Shown: positions 23,149 through 32,532, numbered from the stretch's first letter. The stretch: 32,585 bases of DNA from Kurthia gibsonii (GCF_006539985.1 NZ_BJOB01000029.1:1-32585), one strand, 5' to 3'. Notes: a model not told the origin generated them from the sequence alone. Numbers and translations: made by a program.

Positions 23149-24153
23149 ATGAATAATGAACCGAATGAATTGCTTAGAGTCCACAATTTAGAAACGACTT
23201 TTTTCACAGATGATGGTGCAGTGCCAGCAGTAGATGGTATTTCATTTACATTGAGAGAAAGAGAGATTCTTGGGATTGTTGGAGAGTCTGGCTCGGGAAA
23301 AAGTGTGACATCTCTTTCGATTATGGGATTAATTCCTTCACCACCTGGCAAAATTACAAATGGTGAAATTCAGTTTGGTGGTAGAGATTTAACAAAATTA
23401 AAAGAAAAAGAGATGCGAAAGATACGAGGAAATGATATCGCGATGATTTTCCAAGAACCGATGACATCACTCAACCCATTATTTACAATCGGTAAACAAT
23501 TAAACGAAGCCATTTTATTACATAATAAAGGGTGGTCAAAAAAACAAGCGACTGCACGTGCCATCGAAATGATGAAATTAGTTGGATTACCGCGTGCTGA
23601 ACAATTAATCAAAGAATACCCACATCAACTTTCGGGTGGTATGCGTCAACGTGTCATGATTGCGATGGCGTTAGTTTGTGACCCGCAAATTTTGATTGCG
23701 GATGAACCGACAACCGCACTTGATGTAACGATTCAAGCGCAAATTCTCGCGTTAATGCGCGACTTAAATGAACGTCTAAATACAGCAGTTATGCTCATTA
23801 CCCATGATTTAGGTGTTGTAGCAGAAACATGTGAGCGCGTTATTGTCATGTACGGGGGACAAATTGTTGAAGAAGGTCCTGTAAAAGAGATTTTTGAATC
23901 ACCGCAGCATCCTTATACAAAAGGATTAATTCAATCTGTTCCGGATATGCGCTATAAAAAAGAGCGATTGTATTCGATACCGGGAAATGTACCAAAGCCA
24001 GGTTCGATTAAAAAAGGCTGTCGTTTTGCAGCACGTTGTGAATATGCATTTGAGCGTTGCTTAAATGAAAATCCACAAATTTATCATACGAATGATCATC
24101 ATATTTCAAGATGTTTCCTTGCAGAAGAAAAGGAGGTTGCACTGAATGACTGA
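23149..24153 (+). CDS. Oligopeptide/dipeptide ABC transporter ATPase (OppD/DppD type)
   Basis: A 334-residue cytoplasmic ATPase, one of two that power the importer. It has Walker A GESGSGKS (45-52), Q-loop [10 protein letters not shown] (101-110), signature LSGGMRQR (161-168), Walker B ILIADEP (181-187) and an H-loop in LITHDLG. The C-terminal oligopeptide-transport extension carries four cysteines ([10 protein letters not shown] and SRC), a pattern linked to an iron-sulfur cluster in DppD-type subunits. It is the first gene of the operon and its ATG lies behind GGGGG. Its end overlaps the next gene by 8 bases. CodY control is predicted. Confidence 0.93.
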   Translation: MNNEPNELLRVHNLETTFFTDDGAVPAVDGISFTLREREILGIVGESGSGKSVTSLSIMGLIPSPPGKITNGEIQFGGRDLTKLKEKEMRKIRGNDIAMIFQEPMTSLNPLFTIGKQLNEAILLHNKGWSKKQATARAIEMMKLVGLPRAEQLIKEYPHQLSGGMRQRVMIAMALVCDPQILIADEPTTALDVTIQAQILALMRDLNERLNTAVMLITHDLGVVAETCERVIVMYGGQIVEEGPVKEIFESPQHPYTKGLIQSVPDMRYKKERLYSIPGNVPKPGSIKKGCRFAARCEYAFERCLNENPQIYHTNDHHISRCFLAEEKEVALND

Positions 24154-25138
24154 ACCATTATTAAAAGTTAAAGGATTAAAAAAATACTTTCCCATTAAAG
24201 CAGGTGTGATTGGTCGTCGTGTTGGAGATGTAAAAGCAGTCGATGATGTTTCTTTTGAAATTATGGAAGGTGAAACACTCGGTATTGTAGGAGAATCCGG
24301 GTGTGGAAAATCAACAACTGGTCGCTCCATTATGCGCCTCATTGAGCCAACTGCTGGTGAAGTTTATTTTGAAGGAAAAAATGTTTCGACAATGTCAAAA
24401 GAAGAATTACGAAAAGCAAGACGTGACATTCAGATGGTCTTTCAAGATCCGTATGCGTCGCTTAATCCTAGACATAATATTCAGAAAATTTTGGAAGAAC
24501 CGCTTAAAGTGCATGGCATTGGTAACGACAAAGAGCGAAAAGAAAAGGTCGCAAAATTGCTCGAAATTGTTGGATTGAGTAGCTACCATGCAAGTCGTTA
24601 TCCACACCAATTTAGTGGTGGACAGCGCCAACGTATTGGGATTGCACGCGCCTTAATGACAAATCCGAAATTGATTATTGCAGATGAACCTGTTTCAGCA
24701 CTGGATGTATCGATTCAGGCACAAGTATTAAATCTAATGAAAGATTTACAACAAGAATTAAAGCTAACGTATATCTTCATTGCCCATGATTTAGGCGTCG
24801 TTCGCCACATAAGTGACCGAGTAGGTGTCATGTACTTGGGTAAAATGATTGAAATTTCTGAAAGTGAAGCGCTATATGAAAAGCCATTACACCCATATAC
24901 ACAAGCTTTACTAGCCGCAGTACCTGTACCTGATCCTGATTTTATGCGAGAAACGCAACTTTTAACAGGCGATATACCGAGCCCAGCGAATCCGCCAACA
25001 GGATGTGCGTTCCATACGCGGTGTCCTTTAAAAATGGAGCATTGTGACCAACGTGTTCCATTATTAATCGAAGTTGAACCTGGTCATTCTGTTGCATGCC
25101 ATCTCTATACAGAGGCATTCAGCAATGATAATAAATAG
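24146..25138 (+). CDS. Oligopeptide/dipeptide ABC transporter ATPase (OppF/DppF type)
   Basis: A 330-residue partner ATPase. It has Walker [10 protein letters not shown] near residue 50, Q-loop [12 protein letters not shown], signature [15 protein letters not shown], Walker [14 protein letters not shown] and an H-loop in IAHDLGVV. The insert between strand 1 and Walker A ([21 protein letters not shown]) is typical of OppF/DppF and distinguishes it from the OppD-type gene before it. The C-terminal tail has the related Cys pattern CAFHTRC...HC...CHLY. SD AAGGAGG lies inside the end of the preceding gene, so the two are coupled. Confidence 0.93.
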   Translation: MTEPLLKVKGLKKYFPIKAGVIGRRVGDVKAVDDVSFEIMEGETLGIVGESGCGKSTTGRSIMRLIEPTAGEVYFEGKNVSTMSKEELRKARRDIQMVFQDPYASLNPRHNIQKILEEPLKVHGIGNDKERKEKVAKLLEIVGLSSYHASRYPHQFSGGQRQRIGIARALMTNPKLIIADEPVSALDVSIQAQVLNLMKDLQQELKLTYIFIAHDLGVVRHISDRVGVMYLGKMIEISESEALYEKPLHPYTQALLAAVPVPDPDFMRETQLLTGDIPSPANPPTGCAFHTRCPLKMEHCDQRVPLLIEVEPGHSVACHLYTEAFSNDNK

Positions 25139-25159
25139 AAAAGTTTTGGAGGGAATTGT

Positions 25160-26752
25160 ATGAAGAAAAAGAGTTTTGTGTTCGTCCTACTCTTAATTCT
25201 CGTTTTATCAACTGCTTTAGCAGCATGTGGCGAGAAAAAAGATAGCGGTTCAGACGGCGACAAAAAAGAAAAAGTTCTTGTCTTTGGTCGTGGAGCTGAC
25301 TCTGTAAAATTAGATCCAGCTGCTGTAACAGATGGTGAGTCACTGAATGTAACAAAAAATATTTTTGAAACATTAATCAATTTTGGTGAACAAAACACAG
25401 ATTTAGTACCTGGACTTGCTTCAAAATGGGAAACATCAAAGAATGGCTTAGAATATACATTCGAGCTACAAAAAGGTGTTAAATTCCAAGATGGTACAGA
25501 TTTTAATGCTGAAGCAGTTGTGAAAAACTTCGAGCGCTGGATGAATGGTAATGCTAAAAAGTTCCCATACTTCCAATCGATGTTCGGTGGTTTTAAAGGC
25601 GATAAAAATGCCGTTATTAAAGAAGTAAAAGCAGATGGTGAAGATAAAGTTATCATCACATTAAATTATCCGCAAGCACCATTTTTAAAGAACTTAGCGA
25701 TGACGCCGTTTGCGATTGCATCGCCAACAGCACTTGAAAAAGAAGGTAAGAATTTCGAAAAGAAACCAGTTGGTACAGGTCCATTTACATTTGTTGAGTG
25801 GAAACGTAACGATTCCATTACATTGAAGAAGAATGAAGATTACTGGCAAAAAGGATTACCTAAACTAGATAAAGTCATCTTCCGTTCTATTCCAGATAAC
25901 TCAGCACGTCTAAATGCTTTAACATCTGGTGAAATCGATTTAGCAGACGGTATTAACCCATCAGATGCAAAAATGATTGAAGATAATCCAAATTTACAAT
26001 TATTCAAACGTCCATCTTTAAATGTTGGATACCTTGGTTTAACCGTAACACGTAAACCATTTGATGATAAAAAAGTACGTCAAGCTGTCAACTATGCAAT
26101 TGATAAACAAGCGATTGTTGATACGTTCTATGAAGGACAAGCGGATGTAGCGAAAAATCCAATGCCACCAGTTATTAAAGGATTCAATGATTCGGTTGAA
26201 GACTATAAATATGATCCTGAAAAAGCGAAGAAATTATTAGCTGAATCAGATTATAAAGGTGAAACAATTGAACTTTGGGCAATGCCAGTGCCACGTCCAT
26301 ACATGCCAGACGGACAAAAAATTGCTGAAGCAATTCAAAAGAATTTAGAAGATGTTGGAATGAAATCTAAAATTGTCAACTACGAGTGGGGCACATATTT
26401 AGATAAAGCTTCAAAAGGTGAAGCAGATGCCTTCTTACTTGGTTGGACAGGTGATAATGGAGACGCTGATAACTTCCTATACACACTTTTAGATGAAGAT
26501 AATATCGGTAGTAACAACTACACATTCTTCAAAAATGCTGAAACACACAAATTATTAAAAGAAGCGCAAAAAGAAGTAGATGAAGAAAAACGTGCGAAAT
26601 TATACGAAAAAGCACAAGAAATTATCCATGATGAAGCACCTTGGGTAGCGATTGCTTACTCAACACCTTTATTGGCAGGTAAAAAAGAAATTACTGGTTT
26701 CAAAGCTCATCCAACAGGCTCTGACCGCTTTGACACAATTGATTTTAAATAA
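25160..26752 (+). CDS. Peptide-binding lipoprotein (SBP family 5)
   Basis: A 530-residue extracellular substrate-binding protein. Its lipoprotein signal peptide has the lipobox LAAC with the lipidated Cys at 23, followed by a charged linker. The mature part is family 5 (OppA/DppA): DSVKLDPAAVTDGESLNVTKNIFETL near the start, LEYTFELQKGVKFQDGTDFNAEAVV and DDKKVRQAVNYAIDKQAIV further on. It captures peptides at the membrane surface and hands them to the two permeases. Sequence does not say whether di- or oligopeptides are preferred; the length is closer to dipeptide-type proteins. SD GGAGGG. A strong hairpin follows the gene. Confidence 0.93.
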   Translation: MKKKSFVFVLLLILVLSTALAACGEKKDSGSDGDKKEKVLVFGRGADSVKLDPAAVTDGESLNVTKNIFETLINFGEQNTDLVPGLASKWETSKNGLEYTFELQKGVKFQDGTDFNAEAVVKNFERWMNGNAKKFPYFQSMFGGFKGDKNAVIKEVKADGEDKVIITLNYPQAPFLKNLAMTPFAIASPTALEKEGKNFEKKPVGTGPFTFVEWKRNDSITLKKNEDYWQKGLPKLDKVIFRSIPDNSARLNALTSGEIDLADGINPSDAKMIEDNPNLQLFKRPSLNVGYLGLTVTRKPFDDKKVRQAVNYAIDKQAIVDTFYEGQADVAKNPMPPVIKGFNDSVEDYKYDPEKAKKLLAESDYKGETIELWAMPVPRPYMPDGQKIAEAIQKNLEDVGMKSKIVNYEWGTYLDKASKGEADAFLLGWTGDNGDADNFLYTLLDEDNIGSNNYTFFKNAETHKLLKEAQKEVDEEKRAKLYEKAQEIIHDEAPWVAIAYSTPLLAGKKEITGFKAHPTGSDRFDTIDFK

Positions 26753-26758
26753 GTAAAC

Positions 26759-26797
26759 ATGCGCTGTCGCACAGAGTTGAACAGTGTGACAGCGCAT
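26759..26797 (+). other. Intercistronic stem-loop after the binding-protein gene
   Basis: A 14-bp stem with one G-U pair joins 26759-26772 to 26784-26797 around an 11-base loop. The following bases (ATTATTTTAGG) are a poor T run, so it is more likely a 3' stabiliser or partial attenuator that raises binding protein over permease levels, as after malE in E. coli. Confidence 0.65.
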
Positions 26798-26819
26798 ATT
26801 ATTTTAGGAGGTAACGTGT

Positions 26820-27824
26820 ATGCTACGCTATACAGGAAAACGACTTTTACAATTAATCCCTGTCCTCTTTGGTATGACATTTATTGTGTTTATGATTGTA
26901 CGAGCTATTCCCGGTGACCCAGCGAAAATCATCCTCGGTCAACAGGCAAGTAAAGAAGCTGTGGCTGCATTACGAGAAAGTTTAGGTCTCGATAATCCAT
27001 GGTACATACAATACTTTAATTATCTAGGACAATTATTTACAGGTAACTTGGGAGAGTCGATTAAAACAGGTGAAGCTGTTAGTGCAGAAATCTACCCATA
27101 TTTAGCCGCAACAATGGAATTAGGCTTTGTTGCAATGGTTATTGCTATTGTCATTGGCGTCAATGCAGGAATTGTGTCTGCATGGTTCCAAAATTCATGG
27201 TTTGATTATAGTGCGATGATTTTAGCACTAATTGGTGTATCGATTCCGATTTTTTGGTTAGGTTTATTAGGACAGTGGGCATTCAGTGTTGAACTTGGTT
27301 GGTTACCAACTTCCAATCGATTTGATCCACGAGATCCTGTTGAAGCCATTACGCATTTCTATTTAATTGATACATTAATTGAAGGGCGTTTTGATCAATT
27401 TTTAGATGTTGTGAAGCATTTAATTTTACCAGCGACTGCTTTGGCTACAATACCAATGGCAATAATTGCACGTATGACACGTTCAACAATGATTGAAGTG
27501 ATGCGTTCGGACTTCATTCGTACAGCACGAGCGAAGGGACAAAAGATGTTTTGGGTTGTTTATAAACATAGTTTAAAAAATGCAGTCATTCCCGTATTAA
27601 CAGTAATTGGTTTACAAACAGGACTTTTACTTGGCGGGGCTATTCTAACGGAAACCATCTTTAGTTGGCCAGGTATTGGACGCTATATTTATGATGCGAT
27701 TAGTTCTCGTGATTATCCAGTTATTCAATCAGGTATTCTAGTTGTAGCATTCTTATTCGTCATGATTAATTTACTGGTTGATTTACTTTATAGTGTGATT
27801 GATCCACGTATTAAATACGATTAA
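26820..27824 (+). CDS. Peptide ABC transporter permease (OppB/DppB type)
   Basis: A 334-residue membrane subunit with about six helices, opening with the family pattern RYTGKRLLQLIPVLFGMTFIVF and IPGDPAKIILGQQAS. The cytoplasmic EAA loop reads DFIRTARAKGQKMFWVVYKHSLKNA (about 237-261). It ends DLLYSVIDPRIKYD, as most DppB-type proteins do. It forms the channel with the next gene product. SD AGGAGG lies nine bases before the ATG. Confidence 0.94.
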   Translation: MLRYTGKRLLQLIPVLFGMTFIVFMIVRAIPGDPAKIILGQQASKEAVAALRESLGLDNPWYIQYFNYLGQLFTGNLGESIKTGEAVSAEIYPYLAATMELGFVAMVIAIVIGVNAGIVSAWFQNSWFDYSAMILALIGVSIPIFWLGLLGQWAFSVELGWLPTSNRFDPRDPVEAITHFYLIDTLIEGRFDQFLDVVKHLILPATALATIPMAIIARMTRSTMIEVMRSDFIRTARAKGQKMFWVVYKHSLKNAVIPVLTVIGLQTGLLLGGAILTETIFSWPGIGRYIYDAISSRDYPVIQSGILVVAFLFVMINLLVDLLYSVIDPRIKYD

Positions 27825-27838
27825 GAGGAGGGAACAAC

Positions 27839-28729
27839 ATGACAGGTATTACACCCGAAATACAATTACCAGAAGAGAAAAGTAAGGCACGTAGTCCATT
27901 CCAAGATAGTCTACGAACTTTTCGGAAAAGTAAAGTAGCTGTAGTAGGCACAATCATTGTTGCTTTCTTCATCTTACTTGCTATTTTCGGTCCGTGGATT
28001 GCACCACAAGGGATTAATGAACAAAATTTAAAATTGCGACTCTTACCACCTTCTAGCGCACATTGGTTTGGGACGGACGTATTTGGACGCGATATTTTCT
28101 CACGCGTTATTTTAGGCGCAAGATTATCTTTACTAGTAGGTTTTGCGTCTGTTGCACTTTCCATTATTATTGGTAGTATATTAGGAATTTTAGCAGGTTA
28201 TTACGGAAAATGGGTAGACACTATCATTTCACGTTTCTTTGATATCCTACTTGCCTTCCCAAGTATTCTACTGGCAATTGCAATTGTCACAGCACTCGGA
28301 CCATCTTTATTCAATGCGCTACTAGCGATTGCGATTGTCAATGTACCAAATTTTGGTCGTCTTATTCGTTCTAAAGTATTAAGCATTAAAGAAGAAGAAT
28401 TTATTACAGCTGCTCGTGCAGTCGGAATGCGTGATACACGTATTTTATGGGGACATGTATTACCTAATTCCATGACACCGATTATCGTACAAGGTACGCT
28501 CGCGATTGCCACAGCGATTATTGAAGCAGCCGCACTTGGTTTCTTAGGTCTTGGCGCACAAGCACCACAACCTGAATGGGGTAAAATGTTAGCAGATGCG
28601 CGTATTTATTTAATCAATGCACCGTGGACGATGATTTTCCCAGGTCTTGCGATTATGCTAACTGTACTCGGATTCAACTTAATGGGTGATGGTTTACGCG
28701 ATGCTTTCGATCCAAAAATGAAAAATTAA
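27839..28729 (+). CDS. Peptide ABC transporter permease (OppC/DppC type)
   Basis: A 296-residue membrane subunit with an N-terminal cytoplasmic extension (about 1-35), a first helix, and the OppC_N feature HWFGTDVFGRDIFSRVILGARLSL. The EAA loop is EEFITAARAVGMRDTRILWGHVLPN. It ends LMGDGLRDAFDPKMKN, the family terminus. It pairs with the DppB-type subunit. The ATG follows GAGGAGGG. It is the last gene of the operon, followed by a terminator. Confidence 0.94.
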   Translation: MTGITPEIQLPEEKSKARSPFQDSLRTFRKSKVAVVGTIIVAFFILLAIFGPWIAPQGINEQNLKLRLLPPSSAHWFGTDVFGRDIFSRVILGARLSLLVGFASVALSIIIGSILGILAGYYGKWVDTIISRFFDILLAFPSILLAIAIVTALGPSLFNALLAIAIVNVPNFGRLIRSKVLSIKEEEFITAARAVGMRDTRILWGHVLPNSMTPIIVQGTLAIATAIIEAAALGFLGLGAQAPQPEWGKMLADARIYLINAPWTMIFPGLAIMLTVLGFNLMGDGLRDAFDPKMKN

Positions 28730-28734
28730 TACGA

Positions 28735-28767
28735 AAAAAGGACTTCGGCATAATCCGAGTCCTTTTT
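28735..28767. terminator. Terminator of the peptide transporter operon
   Basis: A 13-bp stem with a single bulged T joins 28735-28748 to 28755-28767 around a 6-base loop, A-rich before and T-rich after. It lies just before the stop of the convergent gene and may serve both. Confidence 0.8.
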
Positions 28768-28771
28768 ATTT

Positions 28772-29263
28772 TTAGAAAAAGTATTTGAAATATAAAAAGA
28801 TAATCGCTGCGTAAATCACAGTCGCAATAACCATATGAAGTGGTTTTTTTGAACGAAAGCCTACAATACGATTATACCATTTACGGTCGACAACGATTAA
28901 TTTCACTTTGTCAGGTAATGCAGAACGAAGTGTCGCAGAAGATACCCATGTTTTAACGATTAATTGTTCACCATTTGGACGTGTAAATGTGTAGCGTTGT
29001 GATAACGAAAACTGATCGTATTTCACCGTCTCAAACTCAGAAAATTTATAAGATGCCAATTCTTCAATCGCTAAAATTTTATCCGTTGTCGGAGTATCAC
29101 GTGTTGGTTCGATTATGCGCACGAATAAAAAACGATCAATACCTGCTTTAAATAGTAAATGACTGGCACCAGGAACTTGTTTTGAATCCGTTTGTGCCAC
29201 TTGATAACCTTTATATTGTTTATTTTTATTCATAAACTGTAAAATTTCATAGTTATTAATCAT
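28772..29263 (-). CDS. Tail-anchored protein of unknown function
   Basis: A 163-residue protein with a soluble N-terminal part and a single C-terminal hydrophobic segment (about 142-161, HMVIATVIYAAIIFLYFKYF) that should anchor it in the membrane. The soluble part has regular strands (FLFVRIIEPTR, YDQFSLSQRYTFTRPNGEQLIVKTW). I do not recognise a family. The ATG follows AAAAGGAG at nine to ten bases. It stands alone, convergent with the transporter operon. Confidence 0.65.
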   Translation of the reverse strand: MINNYEILQFMNKNKQYKGYQVAQTDSKQVPGASHLLFKAGIDRFLFVRIIEPTRDTPTTDKILAIEELASYKFSEFETVKYDQFSLSQRYTFTRPNGEQLIVKTWVSSATLRSALPDKVKLIVVDRKWYNRIVGFRSKKPLHMVIATVIYAAIIFLYFKYFF

Positions 29264-29337
29264 ACATGCTGTCTCCTTTTCAATATACCTAGCGTAACAT
29301 AGTTGAAAGCGAGTAAAAAACCCTCTCCTTCAACTTT

Positions 29338-30225
29338 CTATAGCATTTTTGTGAAGGTTTGAATTTCCTCAAATAATGTAAGGACAGAACCTGGAAAACG
29401 ACGATTTTTTAAATAGTATAAAAAGACAGGACGAGCTAAAATATTATCTTCAATCACACGATAGTCGAGTGTATCGGGAAAGGCATTTTTAATATAGTTT
29501 TCAGGCAAAATACTAATACCAAGTCCTTCATTCACAAGAAGTTTCGCCATTTCAAAGCGTTCAATTTGATAGTCAATTTTAGGTGTTAATTGTAATTTAT
29601 CAAAAGCACTTAAAATCTGTTTACATGTTTCAAATTTCGGCATCCCTGTAATAAGAGAATCATCACATAAATCTTTCAATGTGATATGTTCTTTTTTAGC
29701 GAGTGGATGCTCCTTTTGAAAAATAACAACAAAGCGTTCTGTATAGAGCTGAATCCCTGTAATAGAAGGACTTTGAATGCGATGATTCGAAATCGCTGCG
29801 TGAATATGATATTTCTCAAGAGCTGTTACAACACGTGTGTTATACAGTGTATCAATCACTGAAAATTGAACAGCTGGATATTTCTTTGCGTAATCATACA
29901 TAATCTTTGTAAACCAGCCATGTGCCGATTCAATCATGCCAAATACAATCTCGATTTCCTCTCCATGTACAATGTCTTGAATTTCCTCATTCATAATTGA
30001 AAACTGTTCAAGTAAGGAAGTCGCACGTTCAAGTAGTAACTCACCTGTATCTGTTAATTTTAATTGTCTAGTCGTTCGTTCAAATAAAGAACTTCCAATC
30101 TCTTTTTCTAAATTCGCAATGGAATTACTAAGAGAAGGTTGTGAAATATGTAGCCCGAGCGCAGCTTTTGAGAAGCTAAGTGTTTTGGCTACTGTCACAA
30201 AATACGTTAATTGCTTTAAATCCAA
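29338..30225 (-). CDS. LysR family transcriptional regulator
   Basis: A 295-residue LysR-type regulator of standard length. The N-terminal winged helix (1-60) reads MDLKQLTYFVTVAKTLSFSK with ISQPSLSNSIANLEKEIGSSLFERT. The effector-binding domain spans about 85-290. The start is the TTG at 30225, six bases after AAAGGGATG; an ATG six codons upstream contains that SD. It is divergent from hutG-gltS with a 21-bp palindrome between them, the usual LysR layout, so it probably activates that pair. The effector may be glutamate or a histidine breakdown product (inference). Confidence 0.9.
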   Translation of the reverse strand: MDLKQLTYFVTVAKTLSFSKAALGLHISQPSLSNSIANLEKEIGSSLFERTTRQLKLTDTGELLLERATSLLEQFSIMNEEIQDIVHGEEIEIVFGMIESAHGWFTKIMYDYAKKYPAVQFSVIDTLYNTRVVTALEKYHIHAAISNHRIQSPSITGIQLYTERFVVIFQKEHPLAKKEHITLKDLCDDSLITGMPKFETCKQILSAFDKLQLTPKIDYQIERFEMAKLLVNEGLGISILPENYIKNAFPDTLDYRVIEDNILARPVFLYYLKNRRFPGSVLTLFEEIQTFTKML

Positions 30226-30242
30226 GTGAATCATCCCTTTCA

Positions 30243-30263
30243 TTTATAGTTTGAAACTATAAA
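30243..30263. promoter_or_regulatory. Palindromic LysR-type operator between lysR and hutG
   Basis: ATAGTTTGAAACTAT (30246-30260) is a perfect palindrome that extends by TTT and AAA on each side to 21 bases centred on G30253. It contains the T-N11-A pattern of LysR boxes and lies 18 bases upstream of the lysR start, fitting autoregulation and divergent control. Confidence 0.7.
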
Positions 30264-30305
30264 TATATACAAAATCAGTATTAGTAATTATATATAACAG
30301 AAATT

Positions 30306-30326
30306 ATACTAAGAATACGCTTTCAT
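30306..30326 (+). promoter_or_regulatory. hutG -10 box and possible catabolite (cre) site
   Basis: A TATACT box (30306-30311) without a good -35 suggests an activator-dependent promoter. Immediately after it, AAGAATACGCTTTCA (30312-30326) matches the CcpA cre consensus WTGNAANCGNWNNCA except at two positions. It would overlap the transcription start; hut genes of B. subtilis are under catabolite control. Confidence 0.35.
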
Positions 30327-30352
30327 GTAAAAGTTTTAAAGGGGGAGAGTCT

Positions 30353-31300
30353 ATGTATGATTCGAAAGTATCAGCTTATTGGAATGGACGTGTTGATAGC
30401 GAAATAAATGAAGAGAGTTTTCGTTTACATCAAGTTGTCACACAGAAGAAAATCGATGAGCTTGAACATAATGCAGCAGACCTTGTTCTAATGGGGTTTG
30501 TTTGTGAAGAAGGAGTAAGACGTAATCAAGGAAGACTTGGCGCAGCACAAGGGCCAAACGCTTTACGAAAAGGTCTTGCAAGCTTACCGAAGAATGACCA
30601 ACATATTCAGAATATTGTGGACGTTGGCAATATTGTGTGTGAAGGACAAAAACTTGAACAAGCACAACAACAATTAGGGGACGCTGTTCAACAAGCACTA
30701 CAAACGAATGCGAAATGTATCATTTTAGGCGGTGGACATGAAACATTATATGGACATTATTTAGGTGTACGTGCAGCATACGGTCAAGATGCTAAAATCG
30801 GTTTAGTTAATATTGATGCACACTTTGATTTAAGAAGTTACGATGAACAACCTTCATCTGGTACAATGTTCAAACAAATTTTAGATGAAGATGCAAATGC
30901 TTCTTACTTTGTTTGCGGTATTCAGCGCTATGGTAACACGAGAGAATTATTTAATCGTGCAGATAAGCTAGGCGTGACGTATTTATATGAAGATGAGATG
31001 ACGTTAGCAGATGTTTCGGTAGAATTCGACCGTTTTGCAAATGAATGTGATATTGTAATACTTACGCTTTGTACAGATGTGATTGAATCGGCACATGCAC
31101 CAGGGGTTAGTGCGCCGTCACCATTCGGGCTACATCCGAAAATGGTTCGTTCTATTATTCAACTCGTTACACAACATAAAAAAACAACAAGCTTCAACAT
31201 TTGTGAGGTGAATCCAGCACTTGACTCAGAGGGGATTACAGTTAAGTTGGGAGCCTATTTAACAAATGAAGCGATGATTGGAATTACAAGGGGGAAATAA
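30353..31300 (+). CDS. hutG: Formimidoylglutamase (arginase family)
   Basis: Hydrolyses N-formimidoyl-glutamate to glutamate and formamide, the last step of histidine degradation. The 315-residue length is close to B. subtilis HutG. Metal-binding motifs are GGGHE (His129), NIDAHFDLR (Asp155, His157, Asp159) and LCTDVIESAHAPGVSAPSPFGL (Asp242). Where arginase has SxDxD, Cys240 takes the first Asp position, a variant also found in some bacterial HutG proteins from memory. EVNPALD near residue 285 is the final family motif. The APGVSAPSPFGL segment favours HutG over arginase or agmatinase. SD AAGGGGG. No hutH, hutU or hutI gene is adjacent. Confidence 0.85.
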   Translation: MYDSKVSAYWNGRVDSEINEESFRLHQVVTQKKIDELEHNAADLVLMGFVCEEGVRRNQGRLGAAQGPNALRKGLASLPKNDQHIQNIVDVGNIVCEGQKLEQAQQQLGDAVQQALQTNAKCIILGGGHETLYGHYLGVRAAYGQDAKIGLVNIDAHFDLRSYDEQPSSGTMFKQILDEDANASYFVCGIQRYGNTRELFNRADKLGVTYLYEDEMTLADVSVEFDRFANECDIVILTLCTDVIESAHAPGVSAPSPFGLHPKMVRSIIQLVTQHKKTTSFNICEVNPALDSEGITVKLGAYLTNEAMIGITRGK

Positions 31301-31301
31301 T

Positions 31302-32483
31302 ATGTTAGAAGTCAATCAAATTACAACATTATTCATTGCGGTAGCAATGTTTTTATTAGGTACATTCTTAGTTCGTAAAGTCGGCTTTTTAAGTCGCTTC
31401 TGTATTCCAGCACCTGTTGTTGGTGGTTTAATTTTCGCAATCATTGCGACAACTTTAAAAGCAACAGGCGTTGTTGAAATTTCGTTAGATACATCGTTAC
31501 AAAGTATCTTTATGATTACCTTCTTCACAACGATTGGTTTAGGCGCAAGTTTTAGACTGGTACGCTTAGGTGGCAAATTATTAATTATTTATTGGATCGC
31601 TTGTGGTTTCTTAGCACTTATGCAAAATGTTATCGGCGTTAGTTTCGCTAAATTATTCGGTTTAGAGCCATTATTAGGTGTAATGGCAGGCGCGGTATCA
31701 ATGGAAGGTGGGCACGGAGCAGCTGCAGCTTACGGTGAAACATTACAAGGATTAGGCGTTGACTCAGCGATTTCAATCGGTTTAGCAGCTGCAACACTTG
31801 GTTTAGTTGCTGGTGGTTTAATCGGTGGTCCAGTTGTTCAATATTTAGTGAAAAAATTTGATTTAAAACCAGTAGAAGTACCAGAAGAAAAATATGTTGA
31901 ACAATACGAACATCCTGTAACTGAAAAATCTTTTATGAATCAAGTATTCTTAATTACATTCAGTATGGCAGTCGGTACATATTTAGGCGAATTATTCTCA
32001 AATACGACGGGCTTTGTATTACCAGGTTATGTCGGTGCGATGTTTACAGCTGTTATCTTACGTAATGTAATGGACCGCGTAAAACCAGGCTTTATTAATA
32101 TGAAAGAGATTAATTTGATTGGCGATATTTCATTAGGTATTTTCTTATCAATGGCTTTAATGAGTATCAAACTTTGGGAAGTAGCAGGTGTAGCACTTCC
32201 AATTATCGGTATTGTATTCATTCAAGTCGTATTCATCACTGTTTTTGCGATTTTTGTGTTATTCAGAGCGCTTGGCAAAGACTATGATGCAGCCGTTATG
32301 GTTGCTGGTTTCTTAGGACATGGGCTTGGTGCAACACCAAACGCGATGGCAAACATGTCAGCAGTTGTAAAGAAATTCGGCCCATCTCAAAAAGCATTTT
32401 TAATCGTTCCAATTGTAGGAGCATTTTTGATTGACGTATTTGGTATGCCGATCATCATTGCAACGATTAATTTATTCAAATAA
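31302..32483 (+). CDS. gltS: Sodium/glutamate symporter
   Basis: A 393-residue inner-membrane carrier of the ESS family with about ten to twelve helices and two related halves. The hairpin motifs are recognisable: GAVSMEGGHGAAAAYGETL in the first half and AGFLGHGLGATPNAMANMSA in the second, the paired 'GxxxGGHG' and 'GHGLGATPxA' re-entrant loops. It imports glutamate with Na+. The start is the ATG at 31302, one base after the hutG stop, with SD AAGGGGG inside the end of hutG, so the two are tightly coupled. Making and importing glutamate from one transcript fits use of glutamate as a carbon or nitrogen source under the adjacent LysR regulator. Confidence 0.93.
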   Translation: MLEVNQITTLFIAVAMFLLGTFLVRKVGFLSRFCIPAPVVGGLIFAIIATTLKATGVVEISLDTSLQSIFMITFFTTIGLGASFRLVRLGGKLLIIYWIACGFLALMQNVIGVSFAKLFGLEPLLGVMAGAVSMEGGHGAAAAYGETLQGLGVDSAISIGLAAATLGLVAGGLIGGPVVQYLVKKFDLKPVEVPEEKYVEQYEHPVTEKSFMNQVFLITFSMAVGTYLGELFSNTTGFVLPGYVGAMFTAVILRNVMDRVKPGFINMKEINLIGDISLGIFLSMALMSIKLWEVAGVALPIIGIVFIQVVFITVFAIFVLFRALGKDYDAAVMVAGFLGHGLGATPNAMANMSAVVKKFGPSQKAFLIVPIVGAFLIDVFGMPIIIATINLFK

Positions 32484-32487
32484 AATG

Positions 32488-32521
32488 AAAAGGAATCGCA
32501 TCGTGGTGCGGTTCCTTTTTT
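32488..32521 (+). terminator. Terminator of hutG-gltS, same core as 17505-17542
   Basis: A 12-bp stem with one G-U pair joins 32488-32499 to 32508-32519 around an 8-base loop, followed by Ts. The arms GGAATCGC and GCGGTTCC are identical to those of the hairpin at 17505-17542. Confidence 0.85.
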
Positions 32522-32532
32522 GATTACTGAAT

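Noticed and set aside
25105-25659. 184-codon minus-strand reading frame
   Set aside because: Antisense to the peptide-binding lipoprotein gene, Ser/Phe-rich, no SD and no recognisable domain.
26759-26797. Full terminator splitting the transporter operon
   Set aside because: The stem is strong but lacks a proper T run, and the permease genes downstream have no separate promoter that I can see. Read instead as a stabilising or attenuating stem-loop.
23134-32520. Phage, insertion sequence, CRISPR, tRNA or rRNA content
   Set aside because: No integrase, transposase, direct-repeat spacer array, cloverleaf or rRNA segment was seen in this half, nor in the rest of the window.
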